DNA from: a bacterium
GTDB lineage: Bacteria > Chloroflexota > Dormibacteria > Aeolococcales > Bog-877
DNA: 20,897 bases
Assembly: GCA_021844355.1 (NCBI GenBank)
Contig: JAKBTP010000122.1
Span: forward strand, 1-20,897
Reading direction: 5' to 3'
In this document: positions 1 to 8,558 of the stretch, piece by piece
Position numbering within the stretch: the stretch's first letter is position 1
How the letters are laid out: every line of letters starts with the position of its first letter
Program-made: the position numbers and the translations under genes
Notes under the pieces: generated by a model
Seen by the model: the letters and a program-made list of their open reading frames with translations, nothing else
What the model was told of the DNA's origin: nothing
Databases searched by the model: none

Positions 1-25
1 CCCAGGAGCGGGCGCCGGCGGTGCC

Positions 26-31
26 TATACT
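26..31 (+). promoter_or_regulatory. Candidate -10 element TATACT before the carboxyltransferase
   Basis: TATACT matches five of six positions of the sigma-70 -10 consensus TATAAT and is AT-rich in a very GC-rich setting. It ends 10 bases before the ATG at 42, so transcription would begin only a few bases before that ATG. No clear -35 hexamer is visible in the few bases available upstream. If this is a promoter, the GTG at 21 cannot be the start codon, because the element would lie inside the coding sequence. The same arrangement recurs before other genes in this window. Confidence 0.4.
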
Positions 32-41
32 CGGGATCGAG

Positions 42-1610
42 ATGTCGAGCACTTCCTCTCCGGGCCGGAAGTCGGGTAGGGCCCGGGTGGAGGAGCTCAG
101 GACACGGGAGGCCCGGGCGCTCCTGGGCGGGCCCGAGCGCCACCGTAAGCGGCTCCCCGACCAGCGCAAGCTCCCGGTCCGGGAGCGGCTCAGGCTGCTC
201 CTGGATCCCGAGACGCCCTTCGTGGAGGACGGCCTGCTGGCCAACACCGAGGCGGAGGAGGAGCTGGGCGCCGACGGGGTGGTGACCGGGGCGGGGATGG
301 TCCAGGGACGTCGGGTGCTGGTGATGGCCAACGACCCCACCGTCAAGGCGGGCTCCTGGGGGCCCCGGACGGTGGAGAAGATCCTCCGCATCCAGGAGAG
401 GGCGGAGCAGCTGCAGCTCCCTCTCTGCTACCTGGTGGACTCGGCCGGGGCCCGGATCACCGAGCAGCTGGAGATGTTCCCCGGCCGCCGCCACGCCGGC
501 CGCATCTTCCACAACCAGGTCCGGCTCAGCGGCCAGGTTCCTCAGCCCTGCATCCTCTTCGGCCCCAGCGCCGCCGGGGGGGCCTACATCCCCGCCTTCT
601 GCGACGTGGTCTTCATGGTCGAGGGCAACGCCTCCATGTACCTCGGCTCTCCGCGGATGGCTCAGGAGGTGGTGGGGGAGCAGGTCACCCTGGAGGAGAT
701 GGGGGGCGCCCGGATGCACTGCACAGTGTCCGGGTGCGGCGACCTCCTCTGCCGGGACGAGGCAGAGGCGATCTCCGCCCTGCGCCGCTACCTCGGGTAC
801 CTCCCGTCCAGCTGGAGCCAGGACCCACCCATCGCCGCCCCCCGACAGCCGGCATCCACGCAGGAGCTGGCCGAGATCGTTCCGGACGAGCCGTCCCGGG
901 GCTACGACATCCACCTGGTCCTGGATTCCCTCCTGGACGCCGACTCCCTGTTCGAGATCAAGCCGCTGTACGCCCGGGAGCTGGTCTGCGGCCTGGCCCG
1001 CCTCGGAGGACGGGCGGTGGGCGTTCTCGCCTCCCAGCCGGCGCACCAGGGTGGGGTTCTCTTCGTCGATTCGGCGGACAAGGCGGCCCGCTTCATCAGC
1101 CTCTGCGACGCCTTCAACCTGCCCCTCGTCTTCCTGGCCGACGTGCCGGGTTTCATGATCGGATCGCAGGTGGAGCGGGAGGGGATCATCCGCCACGGCG
1201 CCAAGATGATCGCCGCCCTGAGCTCGGCGACGGTGCCCCGCTACTGCGTCGTGCTGCGCAAGGCCTACGGGGCTGGCCTGTATGCCATGTCCGGCCCGGG
1301 ATTCGAGCCCGAGGCCACCCTGGCCCTGCCCACCGCCGAGATCGCGGTGATGGGCCCCGAGGCGGCGGTCAACGCCGTCTACGCCAACCGGATTGCCGAG
1401 CTGCCCGTAGGGGAGCGCGCCGGGTTCGTCTCCCGCCTGCGTGCCGAGTACGCCGCCGACATCGACATCTTCAAGCTCGCCTCCGACCTGGTGGTGGACG
1501 CTGTGGTCGACCCCTCGCGCCTCCGGTCCGAGCTGATCCTGAGGCTGGCGGCGGCGTCCTCCCGGCGTCGCCCCACTCCGGCCCGACACCACGGCGTGTT
1601 CCCCGTTTGA
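42..1610 (+). CDS. Acyl-CoA carboxylase carboxyltransferase (beta) subunit
   Basis: Carboxyltransferase of a biotin-dependent acyl-CoA carboxylase (acetyl-, propionyl- or methylcrotonyl-CoA type). It moves the carboxyl group from carboxybiotin to an acyl-CoA in the cytoplasm. With the ATG at 42 it has 522 residues, the usual size for PccB/AccD-type subunits, with two crotonase-like halves. The N-half carries SAAGGAYIPAFCD (oxyanion-hole glycines) and the C-half carries DVPGFMIG, GIIRHGAKMI and PTAEIAVMGPEAAVNAVY. Tyr414 sits where propionyl-CoA carboxylases have a specificity Asp, so the substrate is left open. The start is uncertain. GTG at 21 has AGGAG 12 bases upstream, and the frame stays open to the window edge, but TATACT at 26-31 favours ATG 42. 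No biotin carboxylase or BCCP gene is in view. An aminotransferase follows after 21 bases. Confidence 0.88.
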   Translation: MSSTSSPGRKSGRARVEELRTREARALLGGPERHRKRLPDQRKLPVRERLRLLLDPETPFVEDGLLANTEAEEELGADGVVTGAGMVQGRRVLVMANDPTVKAGSWGPRTVEKILRIQERAEQLQLPLCYLVDSAGARITEQLEMFPGRRHAGRIFHNQVRLSGQVPQPCILFGPSAAGGAYIPAFCDVVFMVEGNASMYLGSPRMAQEVVGEQVTLEEMGGARMHCTVSGCGDLLCRDEAEAISALRRYLGYLPSSWSQDPPIAAPRQPASTQELAEIVPDEPSRGYDIHLVLDSLLDADSLFEIKPLYARELVCGLARLGGRAVGVLASQPAHQGGVLFVDSADKAARFISLCDAFNLPLVFLADVPGFMIGSQVEREGIIRHGAKMIAALSSATVPRYCVVLRKAYGAGLYAMSGPGFEPEATLALPTAEIAVMGPEAAVNAVYANRIAELPVGERAGFVSRLRAEYAADIDIFKLASDLVVDAVVDPSRLRSELILRLAAASSRRRPTPARHHGVFPV

Positions 1611-1631
1611 CCGATCCAAGGAGAGAGAGCT

Positions 1632-2804
1632 TTGCCTGAGCCTGAGAGCGCCCCGCTGCTGCTGATCCCTGGGCCGACGCCGGTGCCCCAGCCGGTCCTG
1701 GAAGCCCTGGCCCGACCCACCGAGAGTCACAGCAGCCCGGCCACCGCAGCCGCCCTGCGCCAGATCCAGGCCGGTCTCCTGGAGGCTGTCGGGGGTGCGG
1801 GTCCGGAACCCCTGGCTCTGGTGCTGGCCGGCAGTGGGACCCTCGGGCTGGAGGCCGCGCTGGCCAACCTGCTCCGCCCCGGGGAGACGCTGCTGGTGGT
1901 CAACCACGGCTACTTCGGCGACCGCTTCGCCGAGGTGGGTCGGGCCCTGGGGGCCGAGGTCGTGGAGGTGTCCTGCCCCTGGGGCCAGCAGGTGGAGCCC
2001 CAGAGGGTCGAGGAGGCGCTGCGCGAATCTGGGGCCCAGGTGATGACCGTGACCCACGTGGACACCGCCACCGGGGTGGTCGCCCCGGTCGCCGAATATG
2101 CGGAGATCGCCCGCCGGCGTGGCGCCATGATGGTGCTGGACTCGGTGGCCGGGGCCGGGGGAATGCCGGTGGGGATGGCCGGCCTGGGGATCGACGTGGT
2201 GGTGACGGCTTCCCAGAAGGCGATGGGGGCCCCGCCCGGGCTGGCGCTGCTGGCCATCTCCCCGGCGGCTCTGGAGCGCCGCCGCTCTATCGGCCGCGCC
2301 CAGAGCTACTTCCTCGACTGGATGCGCTGGGAGCCCCCGATGCGAGACTCGTCCGGCCGGTACTTCGCCACCCTGCCCACCAACCTCATCGCCGCCGCCT
2401 CCGTGGCCCTCAAGCTGGCCGGGTCCGAGGGGTGGGAGAGTCGCTTCGCCCGCCACCGCCGGATGGGCCGGGCCGTGCGCCAGGCGCTGCGCTCCCTGGG
2501 GATGGAGCCCTTGGCTCGGGAGGAGGTCTCCAGCGCCACGGTCACCGCCTTCGCCCTACCCGAGGGGGTGACCCCGGTGGCCCTGCGCACCGAGGTGGCC
2601 CGGGAGGGGGTGGCGATCGCCGGCGGGCTCGCCGCCTGGAGCGCCAGCGCGGGCCGGATCGGCCACATGGGGGCCGCGGGGCTTCCCGAGCTTCTCCGCG
2701 GGGTCGCCGCCCTGGAGGTGGCGCTCGCCCGGCTGGGCCAGAAGGTCGAGCCCGGGCAGGGCGTCTCCGCCCTCCTGCAGAGCTGGGGCTCCGATCGCAC
2801 CTGA
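1632..2804 (+). CDS. Class V PLP-dependent aminotransferase (alanine/serine-glyoxylate type)
   Basis: A 390-residue fold-type I PLP enzyme of the alanine-glyoxylate / serine-glyoxylate / phosphonopyruvate aminotransferase group. It begins with the family signature LIPGPTPVP (residues 10-19), followed by SHSSPA. The glycine-rich cofactor stretch is AGSGTLGLEAA, the PLP-binding Asp is in MMVLDSVAGAGG, and the Schiff-base lysine is K196 in TASQKAMGAPPG. Near the end IGHMG matches the conserved C-terminal signature. The start is TTG at 1632, preceded by AAGGAG at 1618-1623 with 8 bases of spacing. The gene lies 21 bases behind the carboxyltransferase and is probably co-transcribed with it. Amino donor and acceptor cannot be assigned from sequence: glyoxylate transamination is the commonest activity, but lyases and cysteine desulfurase-like enzymes share the fold. 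Confidence 0.85.
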   Translation: MPEPESAPLLLIPGPTPVPQPVLEALARPTESHSSPATAAALRQIQAGLLEAVGGAGPEPLALVLAGSGTLGLEAALANLLRPGETLLVVNHGYFGDRFAEVGRALGAEVVEVSCPWGQQVEPQRVEEALRESGAQVMTVTHVDTATGVVAPVAEYAEIARRRGAMMVLDSVAGAGGMPVGMAGLGIDVVVTASQKAMGAPPGLALLAISPAALERRRSIGRAQSYFLDWMRWEPPMRDSSGRYFATLPTNLIAAASVALKLAGSEGWESRFARHRRMGRAVRQALRSLGMEPLAREEVSSATVTAFALPEGVTPVALRTEVAREGVAIAGGLAAWSASAGRIGHMGAAGLPELLRGVAALEVALARLGQKVEPGQGVSALLQSWGSDRT

Positions 2805-2861
2805 TCGCCGAGCGCGCCCGGATTCCCTTCTCGGCGGTGCACCTTAGCCGTTACCGGAACG

Positions 2862-2898
2862 CGCCGGCCCGTAGCAGCAAAGCGGCCGGGGGCCGGCG
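2862..2898 (+). terminator. GC-rich inverted repeat after the aminotransferase, possible terminator
   Basis: CGCCGGCCC at 2862-2870 is perfectly complementary to GGGCCGGCG at 2890-2898, giving a 9-bp all-GC stem with a 19-base loop. It lies in the 121-base gap between the aminotransferase stop and the next gene's promoter candidate. There is no T-tract after it, so it is not a canonical intrinsic terminator. It could act as a pause or 3'-end hairpin, or be a chance product of high GC content. Confidence 0.35.
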
Positions 2899-2908
2899 GT
2901 CGCGCGCC

Positions 2909-2914
2909 TAGAAT
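2909..2914 (+). promoter_or_regulatory. Candidate -10 element TAGAAT before the membrane protein gene
   Basis: TAGAAT fits the TANNNT -10 pattern and stands out in very GC-rich sequence. It ends 11 bases before the ATG at 2926, so the 5' leader would be about 5 bases or less. No good -35 hexamer is seen 16-18 bases upstream. The ATG has only CAGG next to it and no proper Shine-Dalgarno, which fits a leaderless or near-leaderless mRNA. Confidence 0.4.
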
Positions 2915-2925
2915 CGCGCCTCAGG

Positions 2926-4494
2926 ATGTCATTGGGTGAGCTGGCCGCCGCGGGTCGGCGGTTCCGGGTCGCCGGGCTGGAAGCGCCGTCGGTGCTGCTG
3001 CTGGCGATCCTGGTCCTGGGATGGGCGGCCTTCACCACCCCGGAGTTCGACCCCGACTTCTGGTGGCATGCCCGGGTGGGGCTGGAGATCCTGGCCCATG
3101 GAGTGCCCCAGCACAACTACTTCACCTTCACCGCCTTCACCCGCCCCTTCATCACCCAGGAGTGGGGAGCGGAGGCGCTCTACGCCCTCCTCTACACCCA
3201 CCTCGGCATGACCGCGGTGATCCTGCTCATGGCCGGGGCCACCTGGGTGGGCTTCGCCCTGGCGGTCCGGCGTGTTTGGCGCCTCGGCAGATCGGCCTGG
3301 GCGGTGTCCCTCGGCGCCGCCCTGGTGGTCATCTCCGGGTTGCAGATCTGGGGCCCCAGCCCGCAGATGTTCACCTTTGGGCTGCTGGGGGTGCTGCTCA
3401 CCTTCTTGGACCGCTATCGCAGCCGCCCGTCCCCACGCCTGCTGCTCCTCCTGGTGCCCCTCTTCGCCCTCTGGAGCAACCTCCACGGCGGGTTCACCAT
3501 CGGGCTTGGGGTGACGGCGGTGTTCCTGGCCGGTGAGGGGCTGTCCACCGCCCTGCGGCGCCCCGACGCGATGGGGTGGCGTTCCCTCCGGGACCTGCTG
3601 GCGGGGCTGGTGGTGGCCGCGCTTTCCGCCATGGTCAACCCCAACGGCTGGGGGGTGTACCTGTACCCCCTGAAGCTGCTCCTGAGCCATGTGGCCCAGG
3701 CCAACCTCAACGAGTGGCAGCCTCCCGATTTCCACCAGGCGGCCAACCTCCCGGCCCTCTTCCTGCTCCTCTCTCTGGTGGTGGTGACCCGCTGGGCGCG
3801 CCGGACCAGGATCTCCGACCTCTTCCTGGCGGTGGCGGGGGTCCTCCTGCTCCTGTACGCCGTCCGGGACATCCCCATCTTCGCGGTGCTTTCCCTGCCT
3901 CTCTGGGTGGACGGCGCGGAGCAGCTCGGACTGGAGCTGCGCTCCGGCCTCCGCCTGCGGCCCCGGCACCGGACTCCCGCTCCCGCCTGGTTCACGGCGC
4001 TGGTCCTGGTGCTGGTGGTGCTGACCACCGGGGCGCGCATGATGTCCCAGCTCAGCAGCCCGGACAACCAGCTGCAGAGCTCCGCCTACCCGGTGGCGGT
4101 GGGGCGCGTGATCTGCGAGGGGCCCACCGCCCGGGTGCTGGCCCCGTACGGGAGCAGCGGCTGGCTCCTGTACCGCATCGACCACGCGGACCCGGCGGGT
4201 CGAGGGTGCGCCCCGGACCGCGTCTTCATCTTCGGCGAGGCGGTCCTCATGGGCCGCCAGATCATCGCCGACTACCTTCAGATAGTGGCCGGGGGCCAGG
4301 GGAGCCTGCGGCTGCTGCGCTCGTACCGGGTGAACCTGGTCTGGCAGCCGAGGGGTAGCGCTCTGGCCGTCCTTCTCTCGCACACCGGTGGCTGGAGCTG
4401 CGTCTTCGGCACCTCGGCCAACCTCCTGTACGCCCCCACCTCCGCGGCCTCCGGCTGGCACACCTCCCGGGCCGGGTGCCCGGAAGGCGGCTGA
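2926..4494 (+). CDS. Polytopic membrane protein, GT-C glycosyltransferase-like, function unknown
   Basis: A 522-residue integral membrane protein with about nine to eleven predicted hydrophobic segments (roughly residues 21-37, 92-113, 124-142, 147-162, 170-186, 190-207, 222-239, 274-289, 297-328 and 354-371), then a soluble C-terminal part of about 150 residues. Just after the first segment lies DPDFWWHARVG (42-52), followed by RPFITQEWGAE. Farther on come WSNLHGGF (183-190) and NPNGWG (238-243). An acidic pair in the first extracytoplasmic loop followed by many membrane spans is the layout of GT-C enzymes, which use polyprenyl-phosphate sugars. Similar uncharacterised proteins occur in several bacterial phyla. 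Donor, acceptor and even catalytic activity are unproven. It stands alone, 121 bases after the aminotransferase and 64 before gnd, and has no evident functional link to its neighbours. Confidence 0.8.
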   Translation: MSLGELAAAGRRFRVAGLEAPSVLLLAILVLGWAAFTTPEFDPDFWWHARVGLEILAHGVPQHNYFTFTAFTRPFITQEWGAEALYALLYTHLGMTAVILLMAGATWVGFALAVRRVWRLGRSAWAVSLGAALVVISGLQIWGPSPQMFTFGLLGVLLTFLDRYRSRPSPRLLLLLVPLFALWSNLHGGFTIGLGVTAVFLAGEGLSTALRRPDAMGWRSLRDLLAGLVVAALSAMVNPNGWGVYLYPLKLLLSHVAQANLNEWQPPDFHQAANLPALFLLLSLVVVTRWARRTRISDLFLAVAGVLLLLYAVRDIPIFAVLSLPLWVDGAEQLGLELRSGLRLRPRHRTPAPAWFTALVLVLVVLTTGARMMSQLSSPDNQLQSSAYPVAVGRVICEGPTARVLAPYGSSGWLLYRIDHADPAGRGCAPDRVFIFGEAVLMGRQIIADYLQIVAGGQGSLRLLRSYRVNLVWQPRGSALAVLLSHTGGWSCVFGTSANLLYAPTSAASGWHTSRAGCPEGG

Positions 4495-4502
4495 CCCCTC
4501 CC

Positions 4503-4510
4503 TATACCCT
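4503..4510 (+). promoter_or_regulatory. Candidate -10 element TATACCCT before gnd
   Basis: The overlapping hexamers TATACC (4503-4508) and TACCCT (4505-4510) lie in the 64-base gap before gnd. A transcript starting about 7 bases later would have a leader of roughly 40 bases that includes the Shine-Dalgarno at 4546-4550. No convincing -35 is seen. TACCCT also occurs as the candidate -10 of the glutamate dehydrogenase gene on the other strand. Confidence 0.35.
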
Positions 4511-4558
4511 AGAGGGGGCCGGATCGCCCGGACGGCAGGACCAGCGGAGGTGGCGTAC

Positions 4559-5592
<1,034 letters not shown>

Positions 5593-5602
<10 letters not shown>

Positions 5603-6879
5603 ATCCCCCGGACGGCGGTGGCGTCGGCGACCCGCTTCACCGCCAGGCAGTAGGCGCCCATGCGCAGGGTGGTGCGGTGCTGCTGGGCCAGCTCGTCCAC
5701 CTGGCGGTAGGCCTGCTCCATGATCCGGGTGAGGCGCTGGTTGATCTCCGACTCCTCCCAGAAGAAGGACTGGAGGTCCTGCACCCACTCGAAGTAGGAG
5801 ACGGTGACCCCGCCGGCGTTGGCCAGGATGTCCGGCACCACCACCACCCCGCGCTGGTGGAAGACGTCGTCCGCCTCGGGGGTGGTGGGCCCGTTGGCCG
5901 CCTCCACCACCAGCTTGGCCTGGACACGGGCGGCGTTGCGCATGGTGAACTGGTTCTCCAGGGCGGCCGGGATCAGGATCTGCACGGGGAGCTCCAGGAG
6001 GGCCGAGTTGGAGATCTCCTCCTTCGCCCCGGCGAAGCCCTTGACCTTGCCGGTGGCCCTCTGGTGCTTCAGCAGCGCGGGGATGTCCAGCCCATCAGGG
6101 TTGTGGATCCCCCCGAAGACGTCCGAGACCGCGACCACCTTGAACCCCTGGCCGTGGAGCAGCTCGGCGCTGACGCTGCCCACGTTTCCGAAGCCCTGGA
6201 TGGCCACCGTCGTCCCGGCGGGGTCCAGCCCCATCCGCCGGCACGCCTCCAGGGTGACCACCATCACCCCCCGGCCGGTCGCCGCCGGCCTTCCCTCGGA
6301 GCCGCCGATCGAAAGCGGCTTGCCGGTGACCGTGGCCGGTATCGAGTAGCCCTTCTCCATGGAGATGGTGTCCATGATCCAGGCCATGGTCTGCTGGTTG
6401 GTGTTGACGTCAGGAGCCGGGATGTCGCTCTCCGGACCGATCAGGATGGAGATCTCACTGGCATAGCGGCGGGTCAGGTTCTCCAGCTCCTGGGCGCTCA
6501 GCTGAGTCGGGTCGCAGATGACCCCGCCCTTGGCGCCGCCGTAGGGGAGGTTGGTCACGGCGCACTTCCAGGTCATCCACATGGACAGCGCCTTCACCTC
6601 ATCCAGGCTGACCTGGGGGTGGTAGCGGATGCCCCCCTTGGCCGGGCCCCGCGTCAGGTTGTGCTGGACCCGGTAGCCGGTGAAGACCCGGATGCTACCG
6701 TCGTCCATCCGCACCGGGAAGTTGACGGTGAACTCGCGCCGGACCTCCCGGAGCACCTGGCGCAGCCCGGGGTCCAGATCCAGGATCGCCGCCGCCTGGT
6801 CGAACTGGCGTTGGGCCGTCTCGTAGGGGTTGGCGGCCTCGGCCGCCTCCGCTGCCGCGGTGAGGACGTTGCTGGCCAT
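5593..6879 (-). CDS. gdhA: Glutamate dehydrogenase (Glu/Leu/Phe/Val dehydrogenase family)
   Basis: Reversible oxidative deamination of glutamate to 2-oxoglutarate and ammonia, cytoplasmic. The 428-residue length is typical of hexameric GDH. K81 (GPAKGGIRYHP), K105 (TWKCAVTNLPYGG) and K117 (GGAKGG) have the same spacing as the three active-site lysines of Clostridium symbiosum GDH (89/113/125). The C-terminal Rossmann domain carries VAIQGFGNVGS, and ANGPTTPEAD and NAGGVTVSYFEW are typical of the family. NAD versus NADP use is not settled here. The start is the ATG at 6879, with AAGGAGGG (6896-6889) 9 bases upstream. The open frame continues to 7053 but runs into the amidohydrolase gene. It lies 88 bases downstream of that gene on the same strand and appears to have its own promoter. 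The last 10 bases overlap the end of gnd. Confidence 0.93.
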
Positions 6880-6940
6880 GACCCCGAACCCTCCTTGCAG
6901 TACCGGGACTTGGGAAGGGTCCTGGCCCGACCCGAGTGGA

Positions 6941-6971
6941 AGGGTAGTCCCGAGATTGGCGGCCCTGTCAA
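6941..6971 (-). promoter_or_regulatory. Candidate gdhA promoter with TTGACA -35
   Basis: On the minus strand a perfect TTGACA (complement of 6966-6971) is followed 19 bases later by TACCCT (complement of 6941-6946). The spacing is 2 bases over the optimum, and a shifted -10, GACTAC, would give a shorter spacer. The -35 overlaps the last bases of the amidohydrolase gene. A transcript would carry a leader of about 55 bases that includes the strong Shine-Dalgarno of gdhA. This is the only clear -35 match I found in the window. Confidence 0.5.
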
Positions 6972-8458
6972 GTGGGATCAGGCGCCGCGCTGCGCACCAC
7001 TCCGCCCACCACCGTGGCGACCACCTGTCCACCTCGCACCACCGTGAGGTCACAGCGGTACCCGGGACGCAGCCGGCCCTCGTGGCGCTCGACGCCCCCG
7101 GCGAAGGCCACCCCCGAGGTGTAGGCGAACAGGGCCTCCCTCCGGGTCAGCGCCAGTTCGGGGTGCCACCCGGCGCGGCGCCGCCAGACGGTGGCCGCCT
7201 CCAGCCCCAGCATCGGGTCGGCCGACTCCACCGGGGCGTCCGATCCGAACGCCAGGCGGACCCCGGCCCGGGCCAGCCTCCCCCAGGCGTAGGCGCTGCC
7301 GGTGAGCCCTGACCACAGCCGGTCGGCCATCTCCCGGTCGGCGGGGGCGTGCAGGGGCTGCATCGAAGCCACCGCTCCCACCTCCTGGAAGAGCGCGACG
7401 TCGGCGGGGTCGACCAGCTGGGCGTGCTCGATGCGTGGTCGCCACCCCGGCCAGCTCCCGACCCCGGCGCGCAGGGCGCGGAGGGCGCGGTGGACGGCCA
7501 TGTCCCCGATGGCGTGGAGGCAGAGGTTCAGCTCGGTCCGGGTGCTGAGCTCGACCAGGTCGCGGAGGTCCCCATCGGAGAGGCGAGCCACCCCGCCGCC
7601 TCCCCGCATCTCCGCTGTCCCACTGCCCAGCGAGCCGTCCACGAAGGCTTTCACCCCATACAGCCGGAGCCAGGAGTCCCCGAGGCCCTGCCGCAGGCCC
7701 AGCCTCCCGGCGTCCTCCATCAGGTCGGCCGGCAGGTTGTAGGTGACCCGGAGCGGGAGCCGGCCACGGGAGTGGAGGCGCTGCAGGGCGAAGTAGGTCT
7801 CCGGGGGGTCCATGGAGTGGACCGAGCAGAGGCCCAGGGCGGCGAGCTGCCGGAGCACCCGCTCCAGCGCCCGCTCGTAGGCCGGGCCATCAGGGCGGGG
7901 GATCAGGCGGAGGAATGCCGGCCCCCCCTCTCGGACCACGCCGGAAGGAGCCCCATCGGGGTCGCGGTCGACCACCATGGGGTGGGGGTCCGGTCCCTGC
8001 CAGGGGATCCCGGCCATCTCCAGGGCGCGGGTGCTGGCCCAGACCGAGTGCTCGTCCTGGCTGAGCAGGGCCACCGGGCGGCCGCCGGCTGCCCGGTCCA
8101 GCGCCCGGCGGCTCGGAGCGGCCCCATCTGCGAAGAGTCGGCCCGACCATCCACCGCCCACCACCCAGTCCTGGGGCCCCAGCCGGCGCGCCCGGGCCGC
8201 GACCCGGCGCAGCAGCTCCGCGGCGGTCCTGGTCCTGGAGAGATCGAGATCGAGGTGCAGCCGCACCAGTTCGTGGAGGTGGAGGTGTGAGTCGCCGAGG
8301 CCGGGGAGCACCCGGCCCTCCAGCTCCACGACCGTGGCCCCGGCGCCCATCTCCGCCGCCGCGCGCCCAACCGCGACGATGCTCCCGTCCCCGGAGGCCA
8401 GCACCTCGGGTGCCACCCCCCGGAAGAGCACCGACCCCGGACGGCTCCCGTCGACCAC
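6968..8458 (-). CDS. Amidohydrolase, YtcJ-like metal-dependent hydrolase
   Basis: A 496-residue metallo-amidohydrolase of the YtcJ-type amidohydrolase 3 group. Metal-site motifs appear in family order: GLGDSHLHLHE with H58 and H60, KAFVDGSLGSGTAEM (candidate carboxylated lysine), NLCLHAIGDMAV, PRIEHAQLVDP and FGSDAPVES with the catalytic Asp. The C-terminal EGRLRPGYRCDLTVV closes the beta-sandwich that begins at the N-terminus. Family members hydrolyse amide or related C-N bonds of varied small molecules, so the substrate cannot be named. GTG 8458 is the first possible start after an in-frame stop, but it lacks a good Shine-Dalgarno and has CAGAAT 6 bases before it. A GTG nine codons later is possible and would fit the family N-terminus. 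The gene is divergent from tkt and upstream of gdhA on the same strand. Confidence 0.85.
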   Translation of the reverse strand: MVDGSRPGSVLFRGVAPEVLASGDGSIVAVGRAAAEMGAGATVVELEGRVLPGLGDSHLHLHELVRLHLDLDLSRTRTAAELLRRVAARARRLGPQDWVVGGGWSGRLFADGAAPSRRALDRAAGGRPVALLSQDEHSVWASTRALEMAGIPWQGPDPHPMVVDRDPDGAPSGVVREGGPAFLRLIPRPDGPAYERALERVLRQLAALGLCSVHSMDPPETYFALQRLHSRGRLPLRVTYNLPADLMEDAGRLGLRQGLGDSWLRLYGVKAFVDGSLGSGTAEMRGGGGVARLSDGDLRDLVELSTRTELNLCLHAIGDMAVHRALRALRAGVGSWPGWRPRIEHAQLVDPADVALFQEVGAVASMQPLHAPADREMADRLWSGLTGSAYAWGRLARAGVRLAFGSDAPVESADPMLGLEAATVWRRRAGWHPELALTRREALFAYTSGVAFAGGVERHEGRLRPGYRCDLTVVRGGQVVATVVGGVVRSAAPDPT

Positions 8459-8464
8459 GCCCTC

Positions 8465-8470
8465 ATTCTG
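8465..8470 (-). promoter_or_regulatory. Weak candidate -10 element CAGAAT before the amidohydrolase
   Basis: On the minus strand CAGAAT is separated from the GTG start at 8458 by exactly 6 bases, the same geometry as TAGACT before the pyruvate dehydrogenase E1-alpha gene. The first base deviates from TANNNT. The 100-base divergent gap 8459-8558 otherwise shows TTAACC at 8523-8528 as a weak plus-strand -10 candidate for tkt and a short palindrome GTCGTGCGAC at 8531-8540. Confidence 0.25.
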
Positions 8471-8558
8471 GACGGCCGGCTCCCCCGACGCTCACGCCCC
8501 GGCATGCTCTTGGGGGCCTTCCTTAACCCGGTCGTGCGACCATGGAGGCGTGAGTCCC

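Noticed and set aside
5677..7047. 456-codon plus-strand open frame opposite gdhA
   Set aside because: Antisense to a gene with all catalytic lysines and a strong Shine-Dalgarno. The product is low-complexity.
7977..8558. N-terminal extension of transketolase by 194 codons
   Set aside because: It is antisense to the amidohydrolase gene, has no transketolase homology, and a good Shine-Dalgarno precedes the ATG at 8559.
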